Source: Tolypothrix sp. PCC 7910 (GTDB lineage Bacteria; Cyanobacteriota; Cyanobacteriia; Cyanobacteriales; Nostocaceae). Taken from it: DNA of 64,000 nucleotides. The notes under the pieces were generated by a model that saw only the letters and a list, made by a program, of their open reading frames with translations, was not told the DNA's origin and searched no databases. The stretch lies in NCBI RefSeq assembly GCF_011769525.1, contig NZ_CP050440.1, positions 8,356,001-8,420,000 of the forward strand, written 5' to 3'. The translations under genes were made by a program, and so were the position numbers. Below are positions 34,675 to 43,893 of this stretch, piece by piece. Within the stretch, counting starts at the first letter, position 1. Each line of letters starts with the position of its first letter.

Positions 34675-36654
34675 TTACCAAAAGTAGCCCGTTTTGATTG
34701 TTGTTTGACGAGTGGTAGAGTTGTATTTTAAAAGATATTCGTGAGCGATCGCTTCATTTTCTCTCAGTGTTTCAACTTCTTTTTTACCAATTTCTGTATC
34801 CGTAGAAAGCAAAATTACTTGGTGGCTGGCGGAAGGAAAGTAGCGTTCTACTAAGTTACTGCGGTGGGAGGAGTCGAGTCTGCCAAGTGGTGTGTCAATT
34901 GCTACTGGTAAACGGCGACCGGAGACTCTCGCTAATCCCCAGAGAAAGGCGATCGCCAGTAGTTGTTTTTCGCCAGCAGAAAGACGATGTTTGGGAACGG
35001 GTTTACCGTTTAAGTCGTAAAGTGAAAGGCTAAAGGTGTTGGTGTCAATCGCCACGCGATGAACTAAATCAGATTTGTGTAACAGATAGCGGAAGCATTC
35101 TGTGACTTCTACTTCTAATTTGTTGAGTTTTCTCAAAGTTAATTTCTCGCGAAAAAGTTTGAGAGTTTCTTGAACTCTAGCCGCAGATTCAATAATATGT
35201 CCTTTGTTTTGAAGTTTAAGGCTTGTCTCTGTGTAGTTTTCTAAGCTTTTTTTGGTATTATCAATCGCCGTTACTAATTCATCTAAACGACGTTTAGCTA
35301 TTTCCCAACTAGCTTTGGCTTCTGCAACTTGCTGTTGCGCTTGCTGTAATTCATCAACCAGTCTTTGATATTCTTCGGGTGAGGCTGAGGTCTGAATTTG
35401 TCTTTCTAATGTGATAATTTCTTCTTCTTGAGAATTAAGCAGTCTAATTTTATCTTTCGCTTTGGTTTTAGCATACTCCAGGTAATGATGTATAACATTA
35501 TCTAAATTATGTATGGTGTCTGTATCAGCTAATAACCAAGGTTCAGCGATGGCGGCGTTATCTAAATCTTGATTTTCTTGGGAGATAAATTCTTTAATTT
35601 CATCTGCTGCTGCTTGTTCAATAGCTAATTTATTAATCAAATTGAGTAACTTTTTATCTCTTTCAATTAATAAATCATGAGCCACTTTCGCTTGTTGAAT
35701 GCGAAATTCTGCTTCGCCTTGGTTGTAAGCCTCATTTAATAGAGGTGTAATCAATCCCAGCGGTAAAAATTCGGCAGCTAAATCACATAGCGATTGGCGA
35801 ATTGTTTCTGTTGCTTTGATTCTGTCTTCCTTTTGTTTCTCTAATTGGCTGCGTTCCCCCGCAATTTTGCCCCCCTCAGAAATAAATTTATGCACAGCTT
35901 CCTGCTGTCTAACTTCGGCGGCGGTTAAATTCTCTTGGAGAGATGTAATTGATTGCGATTCTTGATGATACTCATCTTGTAAAGCTTTCAATTTGTCTTC
36001 AATTTCTTCAATATCTGCTAAATCTTTAGTATCCGCAAGTTCCTTGCGTTTGCGATTGACTAATATATCTAAATCTACCGCTAATCTATCTGCCAACTCT
36101 AATCCTAAAAGTCCACTAATTGCATCGACTACAAGTGGTGGTGGTATTTCCTGTTCTGCAAGTTCTTTAACTTGTTCTCCATCAAATAAAAATAAGTTAG
36201 AAATTCCTAAAGGTAACAAATTTTCAATATATTCATCCCAAATATTAACTAAAGCCGTATCTAGCCATTCATGAGAATCTAAAATTCCTAAATGGTCTTT
36301 ACCCTCTTTGGGATTTTTTTCCCAGGTACGTACAACGCGGTATTTTACTGGCTGATCATTTTCGATATGTTCAAAAAGTAATTCAATGCGCGTTTTTTCC
36401 ACTGGATCGGTTTTGCTATTAACGCATTGCGTCAGAAAATCGCTATAACTTAAATTACCACGAGTTGAACATTGGGCACGATGACCATAAAGGGCAAGGC
36501 GAATTGCATCCATGAGGGTGGTTTTACCGCCACCATTCATTCCACCTAACAGAATAATCGGACGAGAATTCTCATAATTTCTTGGGTCAAGATTAATTAC
36601 TTGTTTACCAGCGTAGGGGCCAAAGTTTTGTAATACGAGTTCAAGAAATATCAT
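34675..36654 (-). CDS. dndD: DNA phosphorothioation ATPase DndD
   Basis: The 659-residue SMC/Rad50-like ATPase has Walker A 'GGMNGGGKTT' at 37-46, a long coiled coil of about 190-530 with K/E/Q-rich heptads, the ABC-type signature 'RLSAGEKQ' at about 557-564, and the Walker B region 'LPVAIDTPLGRLD' at about 582-594. No CxxC zinc hook is visible in the coil. DndD is thought to open or nick DNA for thiolation by DndC. The gene starts the three-gene unit on the minus strand and is divergent from the leader/NIL cluster. DndC itself is about 32 kb away. Confidence 0.94.
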   Translation of the reverse strand: MIFLELVLQNFGPYAGKQVINLDPRNYENSRPIILLGGMNGGGKTTLMDAIRLALYGHRAQCSTRGNLSYSDFLTQCVNSKTDPVEKTRIELLFEHIENDQPVKYRVVRTWEKNPKEGKDHLGILDSHEWLDTALVNIWDEYIENLLPLGISNLFLFDGEQVKELAEQEIPPPLVVDAISGLLGLELADRLAVDLDILVNRKRKELADTKDLADIEEIEDKLKALQDEYHQESQSITSLQENLTAAEVRQQEAVHKFISEGGKIAGERSQLEKQKEDRIKATETIRQSLCDLAAEFLPLGLITPLLNEAYNQGEAEFRIQQAKVAHDLLIERDKKLLNLINKLAIEQAAADEIKEFISQENQDLDNAAIAEPWLLADTDTIHNLDNVIHHYLEYAKTKAKDKIRLLNSQEEEIITLERQIQTSASPEEYQRLVDELQQAQQQVAEAKASWEIAKRRLDELVTAIDNTKKSLENYTETSLKLQNKGHIIESAARVQETLKLFREKLTLRKLNKLEVEVTECFRYLLHKSDLVHRVAIDTNTFSLSLYDLNGKPVPKHRLSAGEKQLLAIAFLWGLARVSGRRLPVAIDTPLGRLDSSHRSNLVERYFPSASHQVILLSTDTEIGKKEVETLRENEAIAHEYLLKYNSTTRQTTIKTGYFW

Positions 36655-37039
36655 TTATAGCAATTCGTGTAGGATTTGGGAAATTATTGGTTGAGGAAGG
36701 AAGCAATTATAAAACAACGGGATGGACGTTGAGCATAAAAAATTTTGTGCCTCAATTGCAAATTACGATTAAACTCGCCTTACCACAGTTGATCTTAATT
36801 GATTTAGATTATTCCTCTCCAAAAGAGTTGAGCTAGATTAAAGTCTCCGTCAGCATCTGAGTGTTGAGTTCTGAGCCTTCTGTGTTCCTAACCAGCCATT
36901 TCCCAATCCCCAAACAATAGGGGAATCTACGCATTGTTTTTTTGTAGTTTTTGTGAGATTCTCCTTGACATAACTATTTAATACAGTAACTTGATAGAAT
37001 TATCGTAGTTTATTTGCAGCCTAGAAGAGGAGAATCTAA
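36655..37039. promoter_or_regulatory. Divergent control region between dndD and the leader/NIL operon
   Basis: This 385-bp gap lies between dndD (minus) and the leader ORF (plus). It includes TTGACA at 36965-36970, but the nearest TAGAAT lies 24 bp further on, too far for a standard promoter. AGAGGAGA precedes the leader ATG. If CysR-like protein or a leader mechanism acts here, its sites would be in this region; I cannot identify them. Confidence 0.4.
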
Positions 37040-37156
37040 ATGAGACTCATATCCAGTCGGGCAAATTTATGGAGGTTACAGATTTTTGGCTATCTGTGTT
37101 TTGTCTGTGTCGCATTCTTGTTCAACCGCCCAATGAGTATGGGGGGATTGAGCTAA
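37040..37156 (+). CDS. 38-aa leader-like peptide ORF coupled to the NIL gene
   Basis: An ATG at 37040 with a strong AGAGGAGAATCTAA ribosome binding site opens 38 codons. The peptide begins 'MRLISSRANLWRLQIFGYLC' and continues 'FVCVAF', so two cysteines (C20, C23) lie in a hydrophobic centre. Its TAA overlaps the ATG of the next gene (TAATG), so the two are translationally coupled. Short MR..SR..L.R...C peptides upstream of sulfur genes are known as cysteine-responsive leaders in actinobacteria; the resemblance here is loose. That it senses cysteine is inference. Alternatively it is a tiny membrane peptide. Confidence 0.7.
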   Translation: MRLISSRANLWRLQIFGYLCFVCVAFLFNRPMSMGGLS

Positions 37157-37821
37157 TGTCTGCAAATAAAATCAGAAAATCCGCACCAATTCACAGTAGA
37201 ATTTCCGTACCTACACAGTATCAAAGACAGCCTGTTATCTCACGACTAGTATCTCGCTATGGTATAACAGTTAACATTGTAGCTGCATCATTAGTATCTG
37301 GTAGTGAAAGCGATGGCTGGTTTGATTTAGAACTGTTGGGAAATCCTCAGCAAATCACTAATAGCCTGTCTTACCTGCAAGAATTGGGGGTGGGTTTAGT
37401 AGAGTTAGCGATCGCAAATCATATTCAATTTCACCAACATTCTCAGCCGTTCCCAAAAGCATTTAACAAACTAACACGCAAAGAATTAGAAACATTTAAA
37501 AATCAGTGGGCGACAGAATGCCAAAAATGGCTTTCTCATGGGCAAACTAATAGACTACATATACAATTGTGTATTTTAAAAAGCTATTACAAAAAACCGA
37601 TAATTTCTCAGCTAGTATCTCGTTTTGGATTAACAGTTAATATCACCAGTGCTTTTCTCAATCCCGCTGTAGAAGATGACGGATGGTTTGACTTGGATTT
37701 GTGGGGCGAAACAAAACAAATCCATTCTAGCCTGCGATACTTAAAAAAACTGGGAATACCAATTTGGCCTGATTGGTCTGGTACAGTGCAACACAGAAAT
37801 TTAGAACCAATAGTTTTTTAA
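37156..37821 (+). CDS. Tandem NIL-domain protein
   Basis: The 221-residue protein has two NIL-type domains: about 20-80 ('QPVISRLVSRYGITVNIVAASLVSGSESDGWFDLELLG') and about 140-205 ('KPIISQLVSRFGLTVNITSAFLNPAVEDDGWFDLDLWG'). NIL domains are known as ligand-binding, ACT-like modules at the end of the methionine importer ATPase MetN and in small cyanobacterial proteins near sulfate-uptake genes. I start at ATG 37156, coupled to the leader ORF, rather than the out-of-context ATG 37069, whose 29 extra codons are the leader DNA read in another frame. It probably binds a sulfur amino acid. Confidence 0.82.
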   Translation: MSANKIRKSAPIHSRISVPTQYQRQPVISRLVSRYGITVNIVAASLVSGSESDGWFDLELLGNPQQITNSLSYLQELGVGLVELAIANHIQFHQHSQPFPKAFNKLTRKELETFKNQWATECQKWLSHGQTNRLHIQLCILKSYYKKPIISQLVSRFGLTVNITSAFLNPAVEDDGWFDLDLWGETKQIHSSLRYLKKLGIPIWPDWSGTVQHRNLEPIVF

Positions 37822-37840
37822 TTTACTAATTTATTATCTC

Positions 37841-38179
37841 ATGACCACATTCCATCAAATTCAAGTTAAAACAGCACCCAAATTTCCTTCGGTTCCATCT
37901 TTTTCTGAAAAAAGCCAAATTACCAAGGTTCGTGTGTGCATATATATTCCTAATTCCTATCTTAAAGAACCAGTAATTTCTCGTTTAATTTCTCATCATG
38001 GTTTAGTCGTGAACATCATTAGCGCTATTCTAGGAACTACTACAGGTGGAGAGGGACGCTTTGATTTAGAAATTCGCGGAACCTTGTCACAAATTTCTAG
38101 CGGTTTAAATTACCTCGAATCTCTAAATCTAAAAATTGTCGGTAAGCCTAATGTAGATGGGGATAGTTGGAGTTATTGA
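37841..38179 (+). CDS. Single NIL-domain protein
   Basis: The 112-residue protein carries one NIL-type domain at about 30-105 ('KEPVISRLISHHGLVVNIISAILGTTTGGEGRFDLEIRG'), very similar to those in the preceding gene, which lies 19 bp upstream on the same strand. The N-terminal 30 residues are polar and unordered. It is probably a duplicate that arose from the tandem protein. Ligand unknown; a sulfur amino acid or methionine is a reasonable guess. Confidence 0.82.
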   Translation: MTTFHQIQVKTAPKFPSVPSFSEKSQITKVRVCIYIPNSYLKEPVISRLISHHGLVVNIISAILGTTTGGEGRFDLEIRGTLSQISSGLNYLESLNLKIVGKPNVDGDSWSY

Positions 38180-38260
38180 TTTTAGAGACTGGTGATTAGG
38201 GACTAGGGATTGGGGGACAAAATGAAATATTCCTATGACCAATTACCCATTACCAAACAT

Positions 38261-38848
38261 TTATATTTCATAATACCAAATATCTTCTTGTTTCAATACG
38301 ATACGATGCAAAGACAGACGATTAATTAATCCTTCTTGCTCAAATTGTCCTAAAACGCGGGTGATAGTGACGCGAGTTGAACCTAATATTTCTGCGAGGT
38401 CTTCGTGAGTAAGACGCATATCAATTAAACGTCCCTTTTCCACTTCCGAGCCGAACCTTCTCGATAACCATGCTAATAACTTAATCAGCATCGTATCTAC
38501 TTTTTTATAGCTACGAATCACCATCAACTCTTCCGCTTGTTGAATGTGAGCTAATAAAATATCTGTAGGTTGATGCCATTCTTCTAACAGCAAAATTTTT
38601 GCTTCTACTTTAGTTAGACACTCCATTTGATAGGGGTCTAACTTAGATAAACTTTTCCCTACTATATCCCCTGGCCCCCACAATCCTAAAGCAACTGTAG
38701 TACCATCTTCTAAATATGTAAAAGTGCGAACAAAGCCTGTTTCAATTTTCCACAAAACCCCTGGATGTTCTGGTAAAAATGACCTGCGAGTAAAAATCTG
38801 CTTAGTATTTTTACTTGGTTGAGTAGTAACAATTTGTGAGAGAGCCAT
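38261..38848 (-). CDS. Crp/Fnr-family regulator, CysR-like
   Basis: The 195-residue protein has a shortened N-terminal cyclic-nucleotide-like barrel ('GVLWKIETGFVRTFTYLEDGTTVALGLWGPGDIVG') and a C-terminal winged helix with 'HEDLAEILGSTRVTITRVLGQFEQEGLI'. No Fnr-type cysteine cluster is present. Cyanobacterial CysR, a Crp-family regulator of sulfate uptake, has this size and layout, and the neighbours here are NIL-domain genes, so a sulfur role is likely. It faces the NIL genes convergently. The specific identity with CysR needs phylogeny, so no symbol is given. Confidence 0.75.
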   Translation of the reverse strand: MALSQIVTTQPSKNTKQIFTRRSFLPEHPGVLWKIETGFVRTFTYLEDGTTVALGLWGPGDIVGKSLSKLDPYQMECLTKVEAKILLLEEWHQPTDILLAHIQQAEELMVIRSYKKVDTMLIKLLAWLSRRFGSEVEKGRLIDMRLTHEDLAEILGSTRVTITRVLGQFEQEGLINRLSLHRIVLKQEDIWYYEI

Positions 38849-39206
38849 TAGTAAATATATTACTGTTATTCGATAGATTAACTGTAGTATACATATATCA
38901 GGTTCTTTGCGACTAGAGGTATTACACTCATCCAGGTTTTTTGCTGTAATTGAAGGGTTGAAGAACTAAAGCCAAGATTTGCGTTTTTTTGTTGGGTTGC
39001 GCTGCGCTTATTCCAATCTACTTTTTGAGTTGGAAAATACGCTTACCTTCACAGGAAATCGGAGGGAAACTCTGATCCGTGGGTGTGTAGGGTGCGCGCC
39101 CACCGATTTTGGGCTTGCTTGTGGCGGGACAAGTTAATTCTTTACTATGCCCCATGCCCTATCCCCTATGCCCTTTTGATGGTATAAGATTATGTCGGCT
39201 CAATAA
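38849..39206. other. Intergenic region with short repeats
   Basis: About 360 bp between divergent genes. It contains a GC-rich run (GTGTGTAGGGTGCGCGCCC near 39085) related to the dispersed palindrome and a (TGCCCTA)-like heptamer tract near 39150-39170. No gene is seen. Confidence 0.5.
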
Positions 39207-42200
39207 GTGGCACAGTTAGCGCATAATTATACTTTAACCTATCGAATATTTAAGTATATACTGATACGGCTGCGACTTATGTTACCCGATCGCCCGATTA
39301 AATTTGAAGTCAGGCTGCCATCTTCCCATCCTCAGCTACTAGAAGGGCTAGATCTATGGTTGCGCTTGGGTTTGATATCTCATGCCAAAGTGAGGCAGAT
39401 TTGCGAAGAGAATTTGGTTTGTCCGGTGGTGTTGCAACCGCAAGCGGCTGTAACAATTTCCGATCCGGTGCAACAGTTACCTGAAGATATGTTACAGACT
39501 GCATCTGTAAAATCTAGCAGTCGCACGCAACCAGAAGCGAAGTCAGCTAAACCTAACTTTGTAACCACAATGTTACAGTCCTTAGGGGAAGAATTGAGTG
39601 TACGCTGGCTGCTGTTTTTAGGGGTGTTTTTGGTGGTGGTATCCTCTGGGGTACTCGCAGCCAGCCAGTGGGAAAGGTTCCCCGCTTCTGGACAGTATGG
39701 GGTTTTATTGGCTTATACTTTAAGCTTTTGGGGTTTCAGCTTTTGGGCGGCGAAGCAAAATAATCTGAGATTGACAGCACAAACATTGCTGCTGGTGACA
39801 CTGTTATTAGTGCCGGTGAATTTTTGGGCAATGGACAGCTTCAAATTGTGGCACAATCCTTTGGACTGGATTACAGTTGCGATCGCAGCGCCTACGTTAA
39901 CACTCATTACGGTTTTACTTTGCAATAATCGGCTATTTTTTACTAATTTACGCACTGATAAATTATTACTGCTCAATATTCTTGGGCTATCGTTCCTACA
40001 TTGGGGCTGGAAAATCCCCGGCTTTCCTTTAATTGCTGTATATGCGGCGATGGTAGGAACAACTATAATTACTGTTTATTACAATCTTCACCGACAGCCT
40101 CAATCGTCAGAAACTCCACCAACAGAAAGCAGTAGCCGCATAAGCTTCGGTATTAACTTACCTGCTGCTGTAATTGTTTATGCCCTATTAATGCTATTAA
40201 TGCGGGCAATTTTTATTGTCCAGATAGATATCACCAAACTCGGTTTAGCCATAGGTATTTGCGGCTGGTTGATGACTTGGCTAGCCATGAGAGAGGCAGG
40301 AGGCAGGGGGCAGGAGGCAGGAGGCAGGGGGCAGGAGGCAGGGGGACAAGGAGAAAGTAATTCCCCAGTCCCCAATCCCCAACCCCACCTCATCTGGCAA
40401 CAACTCGGCAGCGTGCTGCTATTATTGGGTTGGTTGGTGGCGGTGATTAATTATCCTTGGCAAGCAATAGCTGTGAGTGGCTTAGGTTTGCAGTTTGTCG
40501 GTAGCAGATTGCAGAGATATAGCTTACAGGGTGACTTAGCCGCAGTTTTTATTATTGGCTTACAAACGATTTGGCTGGGTTGGCGATTATTACCGCCGAC
40601 TGTACAACAATCAGCGATCGCATTTGGTACGCAACTGACTAATTCTCAAAATGAACCTTGGGCGTTGCTGGGTGTGGTTTACTTTCCCTACCTGCTGTTT
40701 ATGGTGGCGCTGACGGAAGGTTTTTACCGTCGCCAAAAGCGCGAATTGGCTCAATTTGGGGATGTGCTGACGCTGATTTTGGGGACTGGTTTAACAACGC
40801 TGACTTTATTTAATCCGGTATTGCGATCGCTCAATTTGCTATTCTCGACGATGACGCTGGGTTTTGTTACCAAGCAACGTTTACAGCGAGACTCAGAAAT
40901 CAGGGCTTTTTCTCCCTTGATTTACCTCACTCATATCATGGGAGTATTTACACTTTGCTCAATCATTGATTGGCTGTTACCAAGTTTGGGTAGGGAAGTT
41001 TGGGCAACTATTTTATTAGTTGTGATGGTAGCAGAATGGGGATTTAGCCTCGGTGATGGGCGCTGGCGACAAAGTACATGGCATATTGGATTAGCTCTAG
41101 CCTTTGTCAGCTTCGTTTTATTTTGGGCAAATGCAGAATCATCTTGGTTGGGTGTTGTTAAAAGCTACCATCATTGGGGAGCTATTTGGCTAGTTACACC
41201 GTTAACTCTCACAGGAATTGCTAGCCGCACCACGGGAACACGCAGCAGAATTAGTAGTGGCTTGAGTATTTTGGGTTTAGGAATTGCTCAGTTACTCACA
41301 TTACAATTACCTGGAACGCGGTTAGTTGGGTTGGCTGTGGCGGCGGTGTTGATGTTGGCGAATACCCGCTATCTGCAATATGAAATCTCCGCTGGGATAA
41401 ATATTGGCTTTGGACTGAGTTTTATCGGTGTGCTGTTGTGGGAAGGTATACCAGGAGTACCACATCTTAGCCTTGCAGGTTGGTTTTTTGTCGGTGCGAT
41501 CGCAATTTTAGGTTTATGGTTAGGGCGGACTGTTTTACTTCGCCAAAATCAGCCATTAGCAACCATGTATGCCAATGCTGGGGATAAATGGGCGATCGCA
41601 TTTTCTGTTTTAGAATTGTTTTTACTTACCGTACATTCCCTAAGCGTTTATCAACGAATTAATACACCTGGAGTTTTCTATTTAGCAGCTATTACCATCA
41701 CCTTGGGAGCCATTACTTATCGCAGTTGGCGGGAACCGACAAACTGGGGGTTCTATGGAATTGGTTGGTGTGTAGAATTGTTGGTTGCGGAATTACTCGG
41801 CTTTTGGGGACGTTCGACTGTTAATATGGCGATCGCAAATATCGCTTTAGGTTTAATCACCCAATTGTTAGGGGAATGGTGGCGACGACGTTACCAAGTA
41901 GAGAATCTCAAAGTTAGCCTGCATCTTCTGCCCTTGATGTACGCTGCTTTAAGTGTACTTTTACGCTTAGATACCTTTGAAGATTGGACAGGCTTGTGTT
42001 CTCTCGGTGTCGCTTTAATTGTCATTGGTGTAGGGCGACGCAGCGAAAACTTCAAACCCCTGCTGTATTTGGGAATTATTGGTGTTTCCATTTCCGCCTA
42101 TGAACTGCTGTTTTATCAAATGTCGCAGGCGAAAGGCGGCGGTTATGGCGATGGCTTAATTGCGATGGCGGCGCTGGGTACAAGTCTCATGTACGCATAT

Positions 42201-43250
42201 CATATTTTATCACCTTGGTTAGGAAATTACTTGCATCTGACGCGCCTACAAATTAAAAGTATCGCTCATTTACACTGGGCTTGGAGCAGTTGTTTATTAA
42301 TTGCAGCCATTGGCGCGCCCATCGTCGTTAATCGCTTGGTAGGATTAGGCACAGGCATTGTCTTGATTCAGTTTGCCATTTTTGAAGGTAGGCAAATATC
42401 TGCTACGCGGCGGATTCTGGGTGACATTACCATCCCTGAGATGTGGGTTTACCTGGGGTTATTAGAAGTAGCCGCCTTGAGAATTTATTGGCGTGAAACC
42501 GCAATTGGACAACTGTTAGCAGGGCCTTTAGTACCGTGGAAAGGTGCGATCGCTTGCGTCATTGCCTACTTCCTGTATATATTACCCTGGGAGAATTGGG
42601 GCTGGTCAAAAAGACCTTGGCAACGGGCGGCGTACATTATACCTTTGGTAATTTTAGCGGAAACCTACTTAAATGTTTACCCAATTACTTTAGTTATTAC
42701 AGCTGGTTTTTATGTTTTCCTAGCCGTAGTTGGTAATAACATAAGGTTTACATATATCAGCGTAGTGTTGATAGATTGGGCATTATTTCGCTGGTTTTCT
42801 GACTTACATTTAAATGATACTTTGTGGTATGTCACAATCATTGGATTATCAATACTCTATATTGCTCAAATAGATCCTCTATTCCGGAGAACAGAATATA
42901 AAGACGCGCGCCACAGTTTAAGAATGTTAGGAAGTGGATTAATTTGTGGTTGGGCAATTATCTTTAATCAAGATACTGCGTTAATACCAGGAATCTTCAG
43001 CCTAATTACAATTTTCGCTGGCTTAGCTTTGCGGATACGTGCATTTCTCTATGTTGGTACAGCCGGATTTTTAATTACTAGTATTTACCAATTAGTAATT
43101 TTCAGTTTGCGTTATCCATTTTTAAAATGGGTTGTCGGCTTGTTCGTGGGAATTGTGCTAATTTCCATTGCGGCTAACTTTGAAACTCGCCGCGCTCAAA
43201 TTAGTTCTCTATTGCGAAATACTAATGATGAATTTCATGACTGGGAATAA
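39207..43250 (+). CDS. Giant polytopic membrane protein, about 1347 aa
   Basis: The protein has a soluble N-terminus of about 130 residues ('LLEGLDLWLRLGLISHAKVRQICEENLVCPV', as in DUF2157-type heads) and then about 35 hydrophobic segments to the end. No catalytic motif is seen and there is no signal peptide. The start is GTG 39207 or ATG 39279; neither has a good ribosome binding site. Residues about 363-384 are a repeat 'EAGGRGQ' encoded by seven copies of a GRGGCAG heptamer (40293-40341), and the adjacent 'ESNSPVPNPQ' comes from another heptamer type. That is, an intergenic-type repeat lies in frame in a loop. Function is unknown; such proteins occur across cyanobacteria. Confidence 0.82.
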   Translation: MAQLAHNYTLTYRIFKYILIRLRLMLPDRPIKFEVRLPSSHPQLLEGLDLWLRLGLISHAKVRQICEENLVCPVVLQPQAAVTISDPVQQLPEDMLQTASVKSSSRTQPEAKSAKPNFVTTMLQSLGEELSVRWLLFLGVFLVVVSSGVLAASQWERFPASGQYGVLLAYTLSFWGFSFWAAKQNNLRLTAQTLLLVTLLLVPVNFWAMDSFKLWHNPLDWITVAIAAPTLTLITVLLCNNRLFFTNLRTDKLLLLNILGLSFLHWGWKIPGFPLIAVYAAMVGTTIITVYYNLHRQPQSSETPPTESSSRISFGINLPAAVIVYALLMLLMRAIFIVQIDITKLGLAIGICGWLMTWLAMREAGGRGQEAGGRGQEAGGQGESNSPVPNPQPHLIWQQLGSVLLLLGWLVAVINYPWQAIAVSGLGLQFVGSRLQRYSLQGDLAAVFIIGLQTIWLGWRLLPPTVQQSAIAFGTQLTNSQNEPWALLGVVYFPYLLFMVALTEGFYRRQKRELAQFGDVLTLILGTGLTTLTLFNPVLRSLNLLFSTMTLGFVTKQRLQRDSEIRAFSPLIYLTHIMGVFTLCSIIDWLLPSLGREVWATILLVVMVAEWGFSLGDGRWRQSTWHIGLALAFVSFVLFWANAESSWLGVVKSYHHWGAIWLVTPLTLTGIASRTTGTRSRISSGLSILGLGIAQLLTLQLPGTRLVGLAVAAVLMLANTRYLQYEISAGINIGFGLSFIGVLLWEGIPGVPHLSLAGWFFVGAIAILGLWLGRTVLLRQNQPLATMYANAGDKWAIAFSVLELFLLTVHSLSVYQRINTPGVFYLAAITITLGAITYRSWREPTNWGFYGIGWCVELLVAELLGFWGRSTVNMAIANIALGLITQLLGEWWRRRYQVENLKVSLHLLPLMYAALSVLLRLDTFEDWTGLCSLGVALIVIGVGRRSENFKPLLYLGIIGVSISAYELLFYQMSQAKGGGYGDGLIAMAALGTSLMYAYHILSPWLGNYLHLTRLQIKSIAHLHWAWSSCLLIAAIGAPIVVNRLVGLGTGIVLIQFAIFEGRQISATRRILGDITIPEMWVYLGLLEVAALRIYWRETAIGQLLAGPLVPWKGAIACVIAYFLYILPWENWGWSKRPWQRAAYIIPLVILAETYLNVYPITLVITAGFYVFLAVVGNNIRFTYISVVLIDWALFRWFSDLHLNDTLWYVTIIGLSILYIAQIDPLFRRTEYKDARHSLRMLGSGLICGWAIIFNQDTALIPGIFSLITIFAGLALRIRAFLYVGTAGFLITSIYQLVIFSLRYPFLKWVVGLFVGIVLISIAANFETRRAQISSLLRNTNDEFHDWE
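40293..40341 (+). repeat. Seven in-frame GRGGCAG heptamers inside the giant membrane-protein gene
   Basis: Seven consecutive units of GAGGCAG or GGGGCAG are read in frame. Since 21 bp is three heptamers, the protein shows a seven-residue repeat. The tract sits between two membrane helices. Confidence 0.92.
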
Positions 43251-43384
43251 GGAATTATATCATCTCCGTTTGAGGACTTATCATATCTGTGAAGGTCGGT
43301 AATAGGTAATGGGTAATGGCTAGTGGGAAAAAATACAGTTAACCAATGACCAATTACTAATTACCACTTCTTTCAATATACAAC

Positions 43385-43412
43385 GGTGTGTTACGCCGCA
43401 GGCTAACGCACC
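43385..43412 (+). terminator. Dispersed palindrome with T-tract after the giant gene
   Basis: GGTGTGTTACGCC (43385-43397) and GGCTAACGCACC (43401-43412) pair with one mismatch and a one-base bulge across a three-base loop, then TTTTTGTTG follows. It may terminate the giant membrane gene, 135 bp upstream. It belongs to the same repeat family as 3851-3880. The rest of the gap to 43808 has no gene. Confidence 0.55.
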
Positions 43413-43808
43413 TTTTTGTTGTAATGTACAGCAAAAAATTGTAGATTGAGTTAAGTGGAGCGCAACCCAGAAGCGTTAATTGTTGAGTATTTTGTTACAG
43501 CAAACGCACTGCCAACGCGATATATAAGTAGTGCGTTATACCCATTTAATGTGAAGTTGCTAATATCGTGAGATCCCTCATCCCCCTTATAATGCATAGC
43601 TTTTGAAGGGATAGAATTCTATACAACTTCGTAAAAAATTGGTATTAGGCGCTTCAATTATCGTTTTGATAATCAATTATCTCGCTATTTGCGCCTAATA
43701 CACCCTTGTATATTAAAAGAAGTGGTAGACCGTCACTGCCATTAAGTAAACCAATTATCGCTTATGGTTGAGTTGGTTAGTACTGTAACTTTTACCCTAT
43801 CAAGAGAA

Positions 43809-43893
43809 CGGAGAGGGGGGGATTCGAACCCCCGTTGAGTTGCCCCAAAACGCATTTCGAGTGCGTCGCATTCAACCACTCTGCCACCTCTCC
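43809..43893 (-). tRNA. tRNA-Ser(CGA)
   Basis: Read on the minus strand, the 85-nt sequence has acceptor arms GGAGAGG/CCTCTCC, the anticodon loop CTCGAAA with anticodon CGA, a long class II variable arm, the T-loop GTTCGAATC and a G discriminator. The long variable arm and the G discriminator are serine identity features. The CCA tail is not encoded. Confidence 0.93.

Noticed and set aside
36965-37000. Promoter TTGACA...TAGAAT before the leader ORF
   Set aside because: The spacing is 24 bp, well above the usual 16-19, so I do not call it.
37069-37155. Longer start of the NIL protein
   Set aside because: The extra 29 codons are the leader ORF DNA in another frame; the leader frame has the stronger ribosome binding site and ends in TAATG at the NIL start.
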